Shown: positions 38,219 to 47,371, counted from the stretch's first letter. The stretch: 64,000 nucleotides of DNA from Algoriphagus halophilus (GCF_900129785.1 NZ_FSRC01000001.1:2294001-2358000); one strand, 5' to 3'. The notes: generated from the letters alone by a model not told the origin. Translations and numbers: made by a program.

Positions 38219-38749
38219 TTAAATGGTCAAATAATGGCGAAGACTAATCTTCGCTTTTATCAAATGGTTCTTGACGGTGTTTTTGGAAATCAACATCCTC
38301 TCTGCGATCTCTTGATAGGATAGATTTTCAAAGTAGGACAGCTGGATGACTTTTTTCCGTTGATCCGTCAACAAGTCAATTGCATCTTCCAACCTGTTCA
38401 TCAATGCTTCTTCTTCCAGCTTTAAATCAACCGGACGCTCAATCCTGTTATTATAAAACTCTTCCGCTTTCTTCCTATTGGAATTCAAGTGGTTGAAATA
38501 GTCTATCACTTCATTCTTTGAAATGGTAAAAATGTAGGACTTGATGCTTTTTTCAGAGTCCAATTCTTTGCGCTTTCTGAGGATTTTTAAAAAAACATTA
38601 TGGTAAATAACCTCTGCCTCTTCGGCATCTTTCACCATCGAAAGAACAAATCTCATGACCGAAGGCTTATATTGATAATACATGGTTTCTATTGCCTCCC
38701 GATCCCCTTTGCTAAAATTTTTAATCGTATCTGTATGCGTTGGTATCAT
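38219..38749 (-). CDS. ECF-type RNA polymerase sigma factor
   Basis: 176 aa from ATG at 38749; the open frame continues to a TTG at 38794, but the ATG gives a normal family N-terminus. Region 2 is recognisable (YYQYKPSVMRFVLSMV, then EAEVIYHNVFLKIL and SYIFTISKNEVIDYFN). Region 4 is LTDQRKKVIQLSYFENLSYQEI followed by the helix-turn-helix MLISKNTVKNHLIKAK. It matches the SusC/D-associated ECF sigma factors of Bacteroidota, but no FecR-like anti-sigma gene is adjacent and no SusC gene follows. Likely a transcription regulator of nearby or distant surface genes. Confidence 0.9.
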   Translation of the reverse strand: MIPTHTDTIKNFSKGDREAIETMYYQYKPSVMRFVLSMVKDAEEAEVIYHNVFLKILRKRKELDSEKSIKSYIFTISKNEVIDYFNHLNSNRKKAEEFYNNRIERPVDLKLEEEALMNRLEDAIDLLTDQRKKVIQLSYFENLSYQEIAERMLISKNTVKNHLIKAKISLRHYLTI

Positions 38750-38954
38750 ATGAGCTAGGTTTCTTTCTTCTAAATTTTGAAAAAATAAGCTCAATCATGA
38801 TCGTAAATCACGCATTTAAATCCTCAATTTGCGAAAAATTCAAACCGATTAACTCTTTATAATCAATAGGTTAAGTTTTTATTACTTGGCTTCACTCCTA
38901 TCGATTTAATGATTAGTTTTTCGCAGCCTCCAGAACCATCTGGCCGTACTACTT

Positions 38955-41165
38955 TTATTGAATTACCTTCAAATACCTACCCATCCAATAAGGAAGTAAC
39001 CATATATCCCCAGCACTATAGACTGACCTGCCGTTTCCATTTCCATCTAAATTGAAGCGGTTGGCATTGTGCCGGGCTATTCTTGTCTCCGAAGGAGAAA
39101 GAACCTGTGAAATACTTTGTCTTCTAAAGTTTGGCTCCAGTGCTTGGATATCTTTCCGATGTGAATTTTTTACATTCCAATTGATCAGATCAATGGGGTG
39201 TTCCTGAAGGAACCATATAGCCTCATTTAAATCAAACTTTTCGGGTTGAACCAGTGCCCCGAAGATATTCCATAGCCCGTCCTTTTCTGGTCTTTCAGCA
39301 TTCCAGTGGTCCAAAATTGCTGTTTTGTAATTTGCCTTCAATTCCTCATTGAACGCATACTTGTACAGCCCCCAATACCCTAAAAAATACATTTCATCAT
39401 CAGAATGATTCCAGGACTCTGACAGCATTTGACTATAAGAATCACTTCCATCCCCTGCTTGTCCTATGATTGACATCGGTCTCATCAGGTTCTCTAGATA
39501 TCCTTCTTTCTCCATCAATTCAAAAGCCTTTTCTTTAAATCTTTCTTTTCCTGTAAAATGATAGGCTGTTTGAAGCATGCTGATGATATTGGAAGAATTG
39601 AGTTTCCTATCCCCGACTTGAATTGGAAATTGATTGACGTATTCAGGATTCCATTTTCCCCATTGGGTAGGCTTTCCATCGAAATCGATCAAGTATAGGT
39701 CATGATCTAAAATATGGGTCATCAGGGTATCCATCAATTCAATGGATTTATTTTTCACCCAATCATCCTCCACTAGTTCCGCCAGCACCGCATAGACAAA
39801 CATATGTCCAATAGCTTCATCACTACTCGTAGTAGATTTCCAATCCCACTCTGGGTTGGGAGCATGTTGCCATCTTTCAGGGTCAGATAGCTTTTCTATG
39901 TATCCGGATCGCTCAAAGGATCTGGAAGGGAAACCTGCAACCGGATTGATGGTAAAAAGCCGTTCCATTGCCAACAAGGATTGCCTGATTTGATCCATGG
40001 CTTCTGGATCCTGGGTCATCGCATATCGGAATCCTTGGGAAGCCAGATACATGGAGGTCCATAACCCATCATTATCCGAATCATCCAAGACCCCTGTCTC
40101 CAATTTCCCGGGTTCTGCCAATTTCAAGGAGGCATTGAACCCGTGTCTCAAATGGTTTTTCTTTGTATACCTATCAAATAGTTTGGCCTTTTCTGCCAAG
40201 GTCATTTCAGTTTGGACCACCGTTCCTAGCCCTTGATCTGTCAACAAATAGACCTCTCCATTACCAAATGCAATATCTAACACCTCTTCTCCGGGAAGCC
40301 AGCGCTCCAAGTAATAATAGTGACTATCTCCATTCGGAAGTAGCACAAAAGCACCTTTGGAAGTCCCAAACCATATTTTGTCCCCTTGGGCTTCCACCAC
40401 ATTGATCTCATCCCATGGAAGTTTGGCATGTAACTCTGATGCAATTTTTGCTTTGATATCATAGGTAAAATAGCCGGATTCCGTCCCCACAATCAATCTG
40501 TTTTGCTCCGGATGGAATGAAAGAGAAGTCATCTTTGGTGTACTCAGTTCTTCGGTCAGATTTTTTTCTTGGGGATCAAATAAAAATAGCTTCTCAGAAC
40601 TCAAGACCCAAAACCCATTTTGAACAGGATCAAACTCAATTGCGATTATTTTATTTGGGGCAGGTAAGATCAATTCCTTCCCGTCCCTGTTTACATACTG
40701 CACTTGTTTCCCGTCACTGATCAAAAAATCAAAATCATTTCCTCCATCAATAATGTAAGCGGCCGGAAGTCGATGTTCCAAATACAGGCTTCCTGCCCAA
40801 GCATTACTAAATACAGCCTTATTATCAAGATAAATGAATTCACCTTGATAGCTAGCTATCGCTTGGACCTGCTTATCGGCCATGGGTAAATAGGAAAGAT
40901 CTTTGACCAAGGTTCCCCAATGTTGAAACTGGCCACCAAAAGGTTTTAGCAGTTGGTGGTCTTCCACTAACTGAACGCTTCCATGCTGATTGGATGCCAA
41001 GCTATACTGGTTGGGATTGGATAGGGATTTGGCATGAACGATCGAATATTCCTGAATAAAAGGACGATCTATATAGGACCCTCCGGATCCGGATTGCCCA
41101 AAGGAATCCAAAGAAATAAGCCCTATGATCAGTACTAGGGAAAAGGCAGAAAAATTGGTTTTCAT
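38955..41165 (-). CDS. Secreted protein with beta-propeller and alpha-helical (glycoside-hydrolase-like) domains, unclassified
   Basis: 736 aa from the ATG at 41165, which follows the preceding stop by 2 bp. The in-frame TTG at 41171 is less likely. A Sec signal peptide ends near SLDSFGQ. Residues about 30-310 contain repeated short beta-blade units (for example KIWFGTSKGAFVLLPNG, VYLLTDQGLGTV) like two-component-type propellers. Residues about 320-736 are helix-rich with paired aromatic and acidic segments (DNDGLWTSMYLASQGFRY, EWDWKSTTSSDEAIGHM, DIWLLPYWMGRYL), which suggests an alpha/alpha toroid of the kind found in several glycoside hydrolase and lyase families. I cannot name the family. 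It ends an operon with a BNR protein and a deacetylase-like protein, so a role in sugar breakdown is inferred. Confidence 0.8.
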   Translation of the reverse strand: MKTNFSAFSLVLIIGLISLDSFGQSGSGGSYIDRPFIQEYSIVHAKSLSNPNQYSLASNQHGSVQLVEDHQLLKPFGGQFQHWGTLVKDLSYLPMADKQVQAIASYQGEFIYLDNKAVFSNAWAGSLYLEHRLPAAYIIDGGNDFDFLISDGKQVQYVNRDGKELILPAPNKIIAIEFDPVQNGFWVLSSEKLFLFDPQEKNLTEELSTPKMTSLSFHPEQNRLIVGTESGYFTYDIKAKIASELHAKLPWDEINVVEAQGDKIWFGTSKGAFVLLPNGDSHYYYLERWLPGEEVLDIAFGNGEVYLLTDQGLGTVVQTEMTLAEKAKLFDRYTKKNHLRHGFNASLKLAEPGKLETGVLDDSDNDGLWTSMYLASQGFRYAMTQDPEAMDQIRQSLLAMERLFTINPVAGFPSRSFERSGYIEKLSDPERWQHAPNPEWDWKSTTSSDEAIGHMFVYAVLAELVEDDWVKNKSIELMDTLMTHILDHDLYLIDFDGKPTQWGKWNPEYVNQFPIQVGDRKLNSSNIISMLQTAYHFTGKERFKEKAFELMEKEGYLENLMRPMSIIGQAGDGSDSYSQMLSESWNHSDDEMYFLGYWGLYKYAFNEELKANYKTAILDHWNAERPEKDGLWNIFGALVQPEKFDLNEAIWFLQEHPIDLINWNVKNSHRKDIQALEPNFRRQSISQVLSPSETRIARHNANRFNLDGNGNGRSVYSAGDIWLLPYWMGRYLKVIQ

Positions 41166-41167
41166 AA

Positions 41168-42367
41168 TCAATGAATTAGGTTAGGGTCCAACATTCTATA
41201 TTGGATGGTTTTACCTTCTTTGAGGTGTTTTGAATAAGTTAAATGCACGAGTCCTTTGGAATCTTGGATCAATGCAGGGTATGAAAATTTTCCATTGTGA
41301 GTGGGGTCAAATTCCAGGTATTGAGCAGGGCTCCAGTGTTCACCTTCATCGGAAGATATCCATAAAGCCAACTGATATCTCCCGTCATAAAGATCATTTC
41401 CTACCATCCACCAGCGACCATCCTGCAGTTCAAGTAATTCTACACTTGCTGTATTGGGAAAATCGGTTTTTCTGGCTACAGTCCAGGATTGACCCAGATC
41501 TTTGGAAATGCTTTGTTGAATTTTTGGAGGCGCATCACCTGAATCCCGAAGCATGGCCAAAATCTCTCCATTGTTTTTTTGTATCAATGCGGGTTGGATG
41601 GGCCCCTTCCCCACCAATGGCAAACTGGGTTTCCAAGTATTGCCCTGATCCTCAGATATCGCCATCATTGAAAAATTAAAACCATCGGAATAGAGCGGAA
41701 GAATAATTCTATTGCCTACCATTAAAGGCTTGATTCTGGTCATCCATCCAATACTTCTTTTTTTGGAATCTTTGGAAGCCTCCAAAATCAAACTCTCATA
41801 TGTTGGAGCATAAGTAGCCCAACCTAAATGAGTTGGGGGTAAATCTGCCCATTTTTTTTCCACTTCCTCCGCAAATTCACTGTCAGGCTTCAGGAAAATA
41901 TTGTCCTGCCAATACCAGTCGGGAGCTCCCTCCTTTTGATAATCCTGGCTTCGTTTGACACGTAAAATCGAATGCTCCCATTCATTTGCCAAAACCGCTA
42001 TCCAAACTAAAAACAGTTCCCCACTTTGATTTAAAAACAAGACCGGGTTACAATCTGGGATCCCTGGAGTATCTGCCATTAAAAAAGGAGCAGACCAACC
42101 TTGTTCCCCACTTTTCTTTCTCGCGCCCATCAGCAGCACATCATCCGCTTTTCTTTCTCCAGATCCCTCAAACCAAACAGTCAATAAATCTCCATTGGGC
42201 AGCGCAACAATGCTACTGGCATGGGTATGTTTTTCCTGCAAAGGAAAGATGGATTCATTTACGGTAGAATTCAGCAAATCTCCTTGCCCAAGGGCGGAAT
42301 TAGGGATCAAGCTCCACCCCAGGATCACCAAGGCAATAGCACCCGCCATTTTTAACAGCTTCTTCAT
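41168..42367 (-). CDS. BNR-repeat (sialidase-like) secreted protein
   Basis: 399 aa from the ATG at 42367, which overlaps the upstream stop as ATGA. The upstream TTG at 42403 in the same frame would place 12 extra residues before a normal signal peptide (MKKLLKMAGAIALV). The N-terminal HASSIVALPNGDLLTVWFEG and three Asp-box-like segments (SEDQGNTW, SKDLGQSW, SSDEGEHW) place it in the BNR_2/sialidase-like propeller family. The F/Y-R-I-P motif with the first substrate arginine of true exo-sialidases is absent from the expected position, where HASS occurs instead. It may cleave or bind another sugar. Operon partner of the deacetylase-like and propeller/helical proteins. Confidence 0.88.
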   Translation of the reverse strand: MKKLLKMAGAIALVILGWSLIPNSALGQGDLLNSTVNESIFPLQEKHTHASSIVALPNGDLLTVWFEGSGERKADDVLLMGARKKSGEQGWSAPFLMADTPGIPDCNPVLFLNQSGELFLVWIAVLANEWEHSILRVKRSQDYQKEGAPDWYWQDNIFLKPDSEFAEEVEKKWADLPPTHLGWATYAPTYESLILEASKDSKKRSIGWMTRIKPLMVGNRIILPLYSDGFNFSMMAISEDQGNTWKPSLPLVGKGPIQPALIQKNNGEILAMLRDSGDAPPKIQQSISKDLGQSWTVARKTDFPNTASVELLELQDGRWWMVGNDLYDGRYQLALWISSDEGEHWSPAQYLEFDPTHNGKFSYPALIQDSKGLVHLTYSKHLKEGKTIQYRMLDPNLIH

Positions 42368-43434
42368 TCGAGTCTCTTTCTTCTTTCCAAAACTTCTCTC
42401 CATGTGGTCAATATGATTTCTTCCTGGTCAATATAAGACTTTAACTCATCAGAAAGCATGGCTTCTAAATCCGCTTGTCTTGAGCGTCCTGAACTGGAGA
42501 AATGTTGAAAATTCTCAGTTGCTGGGCTACAATGTACAATGATCATTGCCAAACCAGGGTCCATGGTGTCCAGCGTCTCCTTAAATTTTTGAATTTTATA
42601 ATCGGTAATTTCTTCTTGGGTATAAGGACTTTTTTCGGGCTTCCAATCTCCACTGATGCTGTGCAAATCATCCAATACCGGAAAACCCAATTCCCAGATT
42701 CTTTTCCCGAACGCTTCTGCTTCTTCCAGAATATCCGGAACAGGAAGTTCCATCCCCTCTGTATAGGCTCCCTTTTCTTTCAATTCCTTGACCAAGGGGA
42801 GCTGTAGGCTTTGTGTGATTAATTTATTCCTTCCTCCAGGAAACATGATGGGAATTTGATACTCCAACCCCACCTTTAAATAGGTTTCCAAATATTCGGG
42901 CTTGGCAAATAAAGTCCCCATGTGTGAATCCAAATGCGTAGGCTGGACTCCGATTTGTAAAGCTCTGTCAATCTGGGCTTTCAACTCTAAGTAGACTTCT
43001 TCTGCTGAGGCATGCCTTACAACTTCAGCTACACTTGGCCAAAAAGCTCCTTCCGGGTCTGTAAGACCAGGAACCAAACTTTTCCCGGCTAGCGGCTCCC
43101 AACGATACGTTTTCCATTCCGACGTCAATACCAGGTGTAGCCCGATGTCTATACCCGGGGACACCTTGCTTTCTCTTAAAAATGTGGCTGCCCAAGGGCA
43201 TGGCATCATGACACTACAGGATGTCGCTACTCCGTTTTGAATAGCTTGAAAAGTACCGAAGTTGGATTCATAGGACATCCCTGCATCATCTACATGAAAT
43301 ATGGCTACTTTCTTCCCTTTTGGGTAGCCAAGTTTCTCGGCATAAGTCTTAGATGACTCCACTTGCATTTGTCCCATTGGACTTGGATTGGACATCCCTA
43401 AGAGAAAAAACTGTATTATTAGGGGAATTAACAT
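42364..43434 (-). CDS. ChbG/YdjC-family carbohydrate deacetylase-like protein, exported
   Basis: 356 aa. A hydrophobic N-terminus (MLIPLIIQFFLLGMS) suggests export. The mature part starts with KKVAIFHVDDAGMSY, with the double Asp of the YdjC family, followed by GLHLVLTSEWK and THLDSHMGTLF, giving the expected metal-binding Asp/His pattern. Family members deacetylate N-acetylated sugars or are uncharacterised. It is the first gene of a three-gene operon and shares a 166-bp divergent promoter region with the FHS transporter gene. Substrate unknown. Confidence 0.88.
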   Translation of the reverse strand: MLIPLIIQFFLLGMSNPSPMGQMQVESSKTYAEKLGYPKGKKVAIFHVDDAGMSYESNFGTFQAIQNGVATSCSVMMPCPWAATFLRESKVSPGIDIGLHLVLTSEWKTYRWEPLAGKSLVPGLTDPEGAFWPSVAEVVRHASAEEVYLELKAQIDRALQIGVQPTHLDSHMGTLFAKPEYLETYLKVGLEYQIPIMFPGGRNKLITQSLQLPLVKELKEKGAYTEGMELPVPDILEEAEAFGKRIWELGFPVLDDLHSISGDWKPEKSPYTQEEITDYKIQKFKETLDTMDPGLAMIIVHCSPATENFQHFSSSGRSRQADLEAMLSDELKSYIDQEEIILTTWREVLERRKRLE

Positions 43435-43600
43435 TTCTTACTACACATCATTGAAGTATTAGTTTGATTTACTGATGTTACCTTAGTATTTTCAAAAAGG
43501 ACTAATAGTTTCTTCAAGTTTATTTTTAATTAAGAAACTGTTAACGCCTTAGTTTTTAATGTCATTCTCCTTACAATTGCGTACTTAATTTTTGCTTGAA
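43435..43600. promoter_or_regulatory. Divergent promoter region with a TAGTCC-like operator candidate
   Basis: This 166-bp gap separates the minus-strand sugar-breakdown operon from the plus-strand transporter/regulator operon. It carries TAGTCCTTTT on the minus strand (43495-43504), which differs by one base from the TAGTCCATTT element found at 47318, 47336 and 48790. This may be a site for the XylR-like regulator encoded at 44883. Confidence 0.45.
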
Positions 43601-44878
43601 ATGATAGGTAATCAGAAAGTTCAAAGGAAGAGGGCCCAAACGAAAATCCTCCTTCTTATTTTTTTGATATTCTTTGTGATATCATTGATGTCCAATATTC
43701 TTGGGCCCATTATTCCGGGAATTATTAAAAGCTTCTCTTTAAGTTATGGGTTAGCAGGATTCTTACCCTTTTCTTTTTTTGTAGCCTATGGCGTGATGTC
43801 CTTGCCCTCAGGCCTATTGGTAGAAAAATGGAGGGAGAAACCCGTTTTATTACTTGCATTCAGTTTAGCAGCTATTGGGGCCTTAATATTTGGATTCAAC
43901 CCTCAATTTGGGTTCTCTTTGAGCTCTTTATTTATCATAGGCTTGGGAATGGCCATGCTTCAAGTGGTCATCAATCCCTTATTGAGAGTTACAGGAGGTG
44001 AGGAACACTTTGCCTTTAATTCAGTACTGGGTCAATTGGCCTTTGGGGCAGCCTCTTTTCTAAGCCCCATGCTCTATAGTTATTTGGATCGCTCTCTATA
44101 TTCAACTACTGCTCCTGACTGGGTCCAATACCTTGAACTTTGGGTACCTGAGGATATGAAATGGGTGTCCGTCTACTTTGTATTTGCTTTGCTAGCCTGT
44201 ATCATGCTGGGGTTGGTAGGGTTCACCAATTTTCCTCAGGTGGACCTAAAAGAAGACGAGCGTGTTGATTTAGGTATCACTCTGAAAAAACTTCTCAGCA
44301 AACGACTGGTCTGGCTCTATTTTTTAGGGATCTTTTCCTATGTAGGTACAGAACAGGGAATTGCCAACTGGGTGAGTAAATTTTTACAGGATTACCATGG
44401 CATTGATCCCAGTGTCGGTGGAGCTAAAGTTATTTCATATTTCTGGGGCCTGTTGACCGTTGGCTGTCTTTTGGGACTGGTTTTACTAAAGTTTATGGAT
44501 AGTAAGCTGGTATTGATATCCTTTACCTGTGCGGCAATTTTTTCCTTATTGGTAGGACTACTTGCACAGGGAAATGTAGTGTTAATCGCGTTTTCTTTTT
44601 CCGGGTTTTGTCTTTCTGTGATGTGGTCCATATTGATTTCACTGGCATTGAATTCAGTGGATTTTGCCCATGGCACTTTTGCAGGTCTCCTCTGTACAGG
44701 GATTGTGGGAGGAGCTGTCATCCCTTTGATTATAGGGACATTGGCAGATCTCATAGGTTTACAGTTTGCGATGTTTTATCTGCTTATTCCCCTAGGGTAT
44801 ATCTTATTTATTGGTTTTTGGGCCAAACCATTAGTAAGCAATTCCAGGGTCAAATCTCTCAAAGAACTTTTTGCCTGA
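43601..44878 (+). CDS. FHS/MFS sugar transporter
   Basis: 425 aa from the ATG at 43601; a TTG at 43592 in frame is less likely. About 12 membrane segments. The pattern resembles FHS (fucose/glucose/galactose permease) members of the major facilitator superfamily, for example AFNSVLGQLAFGAASFLSPML after NPLLRVTGGEEH, and GTEQGIANWVSKFLQ in the second half. It should import the sugar released by the divergent operon. The gene is followed after 4 bp by the XylR-like regulator. Substrate unknown; homology to FucP does not by itself show fucose. Confidence 0.9.
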   Translation: MIGNQKVQRKRAQTKILLLIFLIFFVISLMSNILGPIIPGIIKSFSLSYGLAGFLPFSFFVAYGVMSLPSGLLVEKWREKPVLLLAFSLAAIGALIFGFNPQFGFSLSSLFIIGLGMAMLQVVINPLLRVTGGEEHFAFNSVLGQLAFGAASFLSPMLYSYLDRSLYSTTAPDWVQYLELWVPEDMKWVSVYFVFALLACIMLGLVGFTNFPQVDLKEDERVDLGITLKKLLSKRLVWLYFLGIFSYVGTEQGIANWVSKFLQDYHGIDPSVGGAKVISYFWGLLTVGCLLGLVLLKFMDSKLVLISFTCAAIFSLLVGLLAQGNVVLIAFSFSGFCLSVMWSILISLALNSVDFAHGTFAGLLCTGIVGGAVIPLIIGTLADLIGLQFAMFYLLIPLGYILFIGFWAKPLVSNSRVKSLKELFA

Positions 44879-44882
44879 TCTT

Positions 44883-46061
44883 ATGTATCGTGTAATTTTA
44901 CTGTTAGATTTTGGAGAAGAATATAGTAAGTCTCTGTTAAAGGGTATTAGTACCTATTCCAGTGAAAATGGGCAATGGACATTTTGCAGAATGCCTTTGT
45001 ATTACCGCGAGATGATTGGCGCCAAGGGAATCCTCAAATGGGCCAAAGAATGGAAAGCTGATGGGATTATTGGCCAGCTGTATAATGAAATGGAGGAAGA
45101 GTTTCTGAACGGTGACCTTCCTGTAATTGCCCAGGACTTTAAAGAACGGTTTTCAAACATTCCAAATATTACCGGTTCTTACCGTGAAACAGGAAGGTTG
45201 GGGGCAGAATATTTTCTTAATAAAGGCTATTACAACTTTGCCTTTTATGGGTTCAACAATATCGTTTGGTCAAGAGAAAGGGCGGAAGGGTTTGAATCCA
45301 CCATCAAACAGGCCGGATTTGAGGTCAATTACTTTGAACATAAGAAAGCAAGATCTACCGATATCTGGTATTACAAAAGTAAATCCCTGAATAAGTGGCT
45401 CAACAATCTTCCAAAACCAGTGGCCTTGATGGCCTGTGATGACAACCAGGGAGTACATATTATTGAGGCTTGTAACCATAATAAAATCCGCGTACCTCAG
45501 GAGGTAGCCGTGCTGGGTGTGGACAATGATGTCATGCTCTGCGAATTATCAGACCCAAGACTTTCCAGTATAGAATTAGACATTGAACGGGGAGGATATG
45601 ATGCCGCTCAGGTATTGGATGAAATGATCCAATCTGGAAGTAAAGAAAATCGGGATATCATCGTACCTCCAATGAATATCATCACCCGCTCTTCTACCGA
45701 TATGTTTGCTTCTGCAGATGGATATGTAGCTGATGCCCTCACCTATATCCATAAAAACATCGACCAAAACTTGTTAGTAGACCATGTAGTCAAAGAAGTA
45801 CCCCTTTCCAGAAGGGCTTTGGAAAAGCGGTTTTTGCAGATTACGGGACATCCCGTTTACAAATACATCACTAAAACCCGCATGGAAAAACTCGCCCAAA
45901 AGCTACTCAGCTCCGACCAGTCCATTTTTGAGATTGCTGTGGACCTGGGATTTCAAGACAGTAAAAACCTAGCTAGGCAATTCAAACAACTCACGGGATA
46001 TTCTCCAGGGGAATACAGAAAGAAGTGGGGAAACATCCCAATGCCTCCTTCTAGGCAATAA
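44883..46061 (+). CDS. XylR-like transcription regulator (sugar-binding domain + AraC HTH)
   Basis: 392 aa from ATG at 44883, 4 bp after the transporter stop; a TTG at 44871 in frame is less likely. Residues about 1-275 are a LacI/periplasmic-binding-like sensor domain (AEWKADGIIGQ, GAEYFLNKGYYNFAFYG, VLGVDNDVMLCELSDPRLSSI). Residues about 285-392 are an AraC-type DNA-binding domain with two helix-turn-helices (VPLSRRALEKRFLQITG; IFEIAVDLGFQDSKNLARQF). This is the XylR arrangement, which senses a sugar and activates by binding direct repeats. It likely controls the flanking transporter, enzymes and SusC/D genes. Its last residues are also found in the fossil at 47239-47295. Confidence 0.93.
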   Translation: MYRVILLLDFGEEYSKSLLKGISTYSSENGQWTFCRMPLYYREMIGAKGILKWAKEWKADGIIGQLYNEMEEEFLNGDLPVIAQDFKERFSNIPNITGSYRETGRLGAEYFLNKGYYNFAFYGFNNIVWSRERAEGFESTIKQAGFEVNYFEHKKARSTDIWYYKSKSLNKWLNNLPKPVALMACDDNQGVHIIEACNHNKIRVPQEVAVLGVDNDVMLCELSDPRLSSIELDIERGGYDAAQVLDEMIQSGSKENRDIIVPPMNIITRSSTDMFASADGYVADALTYIHKNIDQNLLVDHVVKEVPLSRRALEKRFLQITGHPVYKYITKTRMEKLAQKLLSSDQSIFEIAVDLGFQDSKNLARQFKQLTGYSPGEYRKKWGNIPMPPSRQ

Positions 46062-46072
46062 GTTATTGAATT

Positions 46073-46096
46073 GAAAATCCACTATTCGGGATTTTC
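46073..46096 (+). terminator. Possible weak terminator after the XylR-like gene
   Basis: An 8-bp A+T-rich inverted repeat (GAAAATCC at 46073-46080, GGATTTTC at 46089-46096) with an 8-nt loop, 12 bp after the stop. The following bases are only moderately T-rich, so the call is tentative. Confidence 0.4.
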
Positions 46097-46292
46097 TTCG
46101 ATAGGTTTCTGCGTTCTTTTTCTGCCCTATCCATTTCTCATGTTTTGCTAAAACCTGCGCTAAACAAAGGGGGAGCCGTAAAATTATTTCTGGGATTTAA
46201 ATATCCTAGGAAAGCCATCCAAGACCCCCTCCTCTCCTATCCCCTCCTCACATCCTAAGTAATATATTTAAGATGCTGCAGGTATGTCCCAC

Positions 46293-46505
46293 TCACACAT
46301 CAAACAATTCTTTTGGGGCAACCTTTAATGCTTTGGCAATGGCAGAGATATGACTGATGCTTGTGTTAATTCCCCCTCTTCCTATCCTTCCTATCTGACT
46401 CAGCGTAAAACCCCTTCTCTCTACTAAATCTTCTTGAGAGACCTTCTTGGATTTCCTTATCTCCACAATTCTTTTTCCAACCTTATCGATAAACTCCTGA
46501 CCCAA
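46293..46505 (-). CDS. Small XRE-family DNA-binding protein
   Basis: 70 aa, a single helix-turn-helix domain of the Cro/C1 (HTH_3) type. The core reads RIVEIRKSKKVSQEDLVERRGFT and then LSQIGRIGRGG, ISHISAIAKALKVAPKELFDV, a complete five-helix module. The start is a TTG at 46505; a nearby ATG is in another frame. It is divergent from the following plus-strand gene and stands alone between the XylR-like gene and its fossil copy. A perfect inverted repeat at 46609-46624, about 104 bp upstream, could be its own operator. Function unknown. Confidence 0.8.
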   Translation of the reverse strand: MGQEFIDKVGKRIVEIRKSKKVSQEDLVERRGFTLSQIGRIGRGGINTSISHISAIAKALKVAPKELFDV

Positions 46506-46608
46506 AAACTTTTCATTGAACTAAGGCCAATGAAAAACTAACATTATTTTAACGCAAATATGGGGTAACTTAATTTTAGTATATTTTATAAATTAACACT
46601 GTCATTCA

Positions 46609-46624
46609 AGGAGTTAATACTCCT
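46609..46624. promoter_or_regulatory. Inverted repeat AGGAGT-N4-ACTCCT, candidate XRE operator
   Basis: A perfect 6-bp inverted repeat with a 4-nt centre lies in the gap between the XRE gene and the 46842 gene. A similar GAGT-ATT-ACTCCT element occurs at 48811-48823 before the small gene that precedes SusC. Role is inferred from position only. Confidence 0.35.
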
Positions 46625-46841
46625 ATGAAAACACTGGATAGCCATGAAAGCATGAACAGATTTTCAGCACATATTATTTGACAACTAAGCCTTAGGACAA
46701 GACCTCATTGACTTTAGGAAATTGAAATATTTAAAAGCGATGGATTCAACTGGCTATTCAAGTACAGGAGCTTAAAAAAAGTAATGAACAATCGAAGTCT
46801 ATTCCATACAAATCATCAACCTTACACTAAACCAACTCGTC

Positions 46842-47186
46842 ATGATCAATATTCCAAAAGATGAACTTATTAAAACGCTGATACTTCAAGATCTCAAACA
46901 TTGTCAACTGGTTTACGGCTTAGATCAACTTCATTTGGATGCCGGTTTTCGCCATTTTCTGGGAATAATGGATTTGGTCAGGCAATTAATGGAAATACCG
47001 GAAAGTGAAGCCAACCCCTTTTATGACACCTATAGTAGTTTCATGCAAAATTGTATGAACTACCCAATTTCCAGTAATGGTGAAGAATTAATACCAGTAG
47101 CTGAAGAATGCTTCCTCAGTTTGGAAAAAATTCAAAAAAATGATTTCAAAACTTATCCTAAGCAACCAGTCCTTTTAACTGGATAA
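46842..47186 (+). CDS. Uncharacterised 114-aa protein
   Basis: I do not recognise it. It appears cytoplasmic, with no signal or membrane segment. The sequence is mostly helical and rich in Leu, Glu and Gln (DELIKTLILQDLKHCQLVYG; SEANPFYDTYSSFMQNC; VAEECFLSLEKIQKN). ATG at 46842. It lies with the XRE gene in a segment bounded by the intact XylR-like gene and its 3' fossil, so it may have arrived as an insertion. Coding is plausible but not proven. Confidence 0.6.
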   Translation: MINIPKDELIKTLILQDLKHCQLVYGLDQLHLDAGFRHFLGIMDLVRQLMEIPESEANPFYDTYSSFMQNCMNYPISSNGEELIPVAEECFLSLEKIQKNDFKTYPKQPVLLTG

Positions 47187-47238
47187 GTTGAATACTATTC
47201 ATGATCCTATTTTTTAAAATGCTTACTACTTCATTGAT

Positions 47239-47295
47239 TCTGGGGAATACTGGAAAAAGTAGGGTAACATTCCATTGCTTCCTTCCAGGCAATAA
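47239..47295 (+). pseudogene. Fossil 3' end of a second XylR-like regulator gene
   Basis: Translated in one frame, this stretch reads SGEYWKK, stop (TAG), GNIPLLPSRQ, stop. The intact regulator ends PGEYRKKWGNIPMPPSRQ. The Trp codon has become TAG and only a few substitutions separate the rest, including the same TAA stop and following AAGTT. Upstream sequence no longer resembles the gene. It marks a past duplication or a rearrangement that moved the regulator away from the membrane-protein gene at 47372. Confidence 0.8.
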
Positions 47296-47311
47296 GTTTG
47301 CAAACACCTTT

Positions 47312-47347
47312 GTTTAGTAGTCCATTTCAGTTTGGTAGTCCATTTCA
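47312..47347 (+). promoter_or_regulatory. 18-bp tandem repeat with TAGTCCATTTCA, candidate operator
   Basis: Two head-to-tail copies (47312-47329 and 47330-47347) differ at one position. Each contains TAGTCCATTTCA. They end 24 bp before the start of the 47372 gene. Direct repeats are the usual site type for AraC-family activators. Confidence 0.6.
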
Positions 47348-47371
47348 TCAGATCCGGGGTATTAAAGTGGA

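Noticed and set aside
41168..42367. Straight annotation as sialidase
   Set aside because: The Asp-box propeller is present but the R-I-P motif of true sialidases is not, so the activity is left open.
43592..43600. TTG start for the FHS transporter gene
   Set aside because: The ATG at 43601 is a better start; similar TTG extensions at 31053, 38794, 41171, 42403, 44871 and 48967 were trimmed for the same reason.
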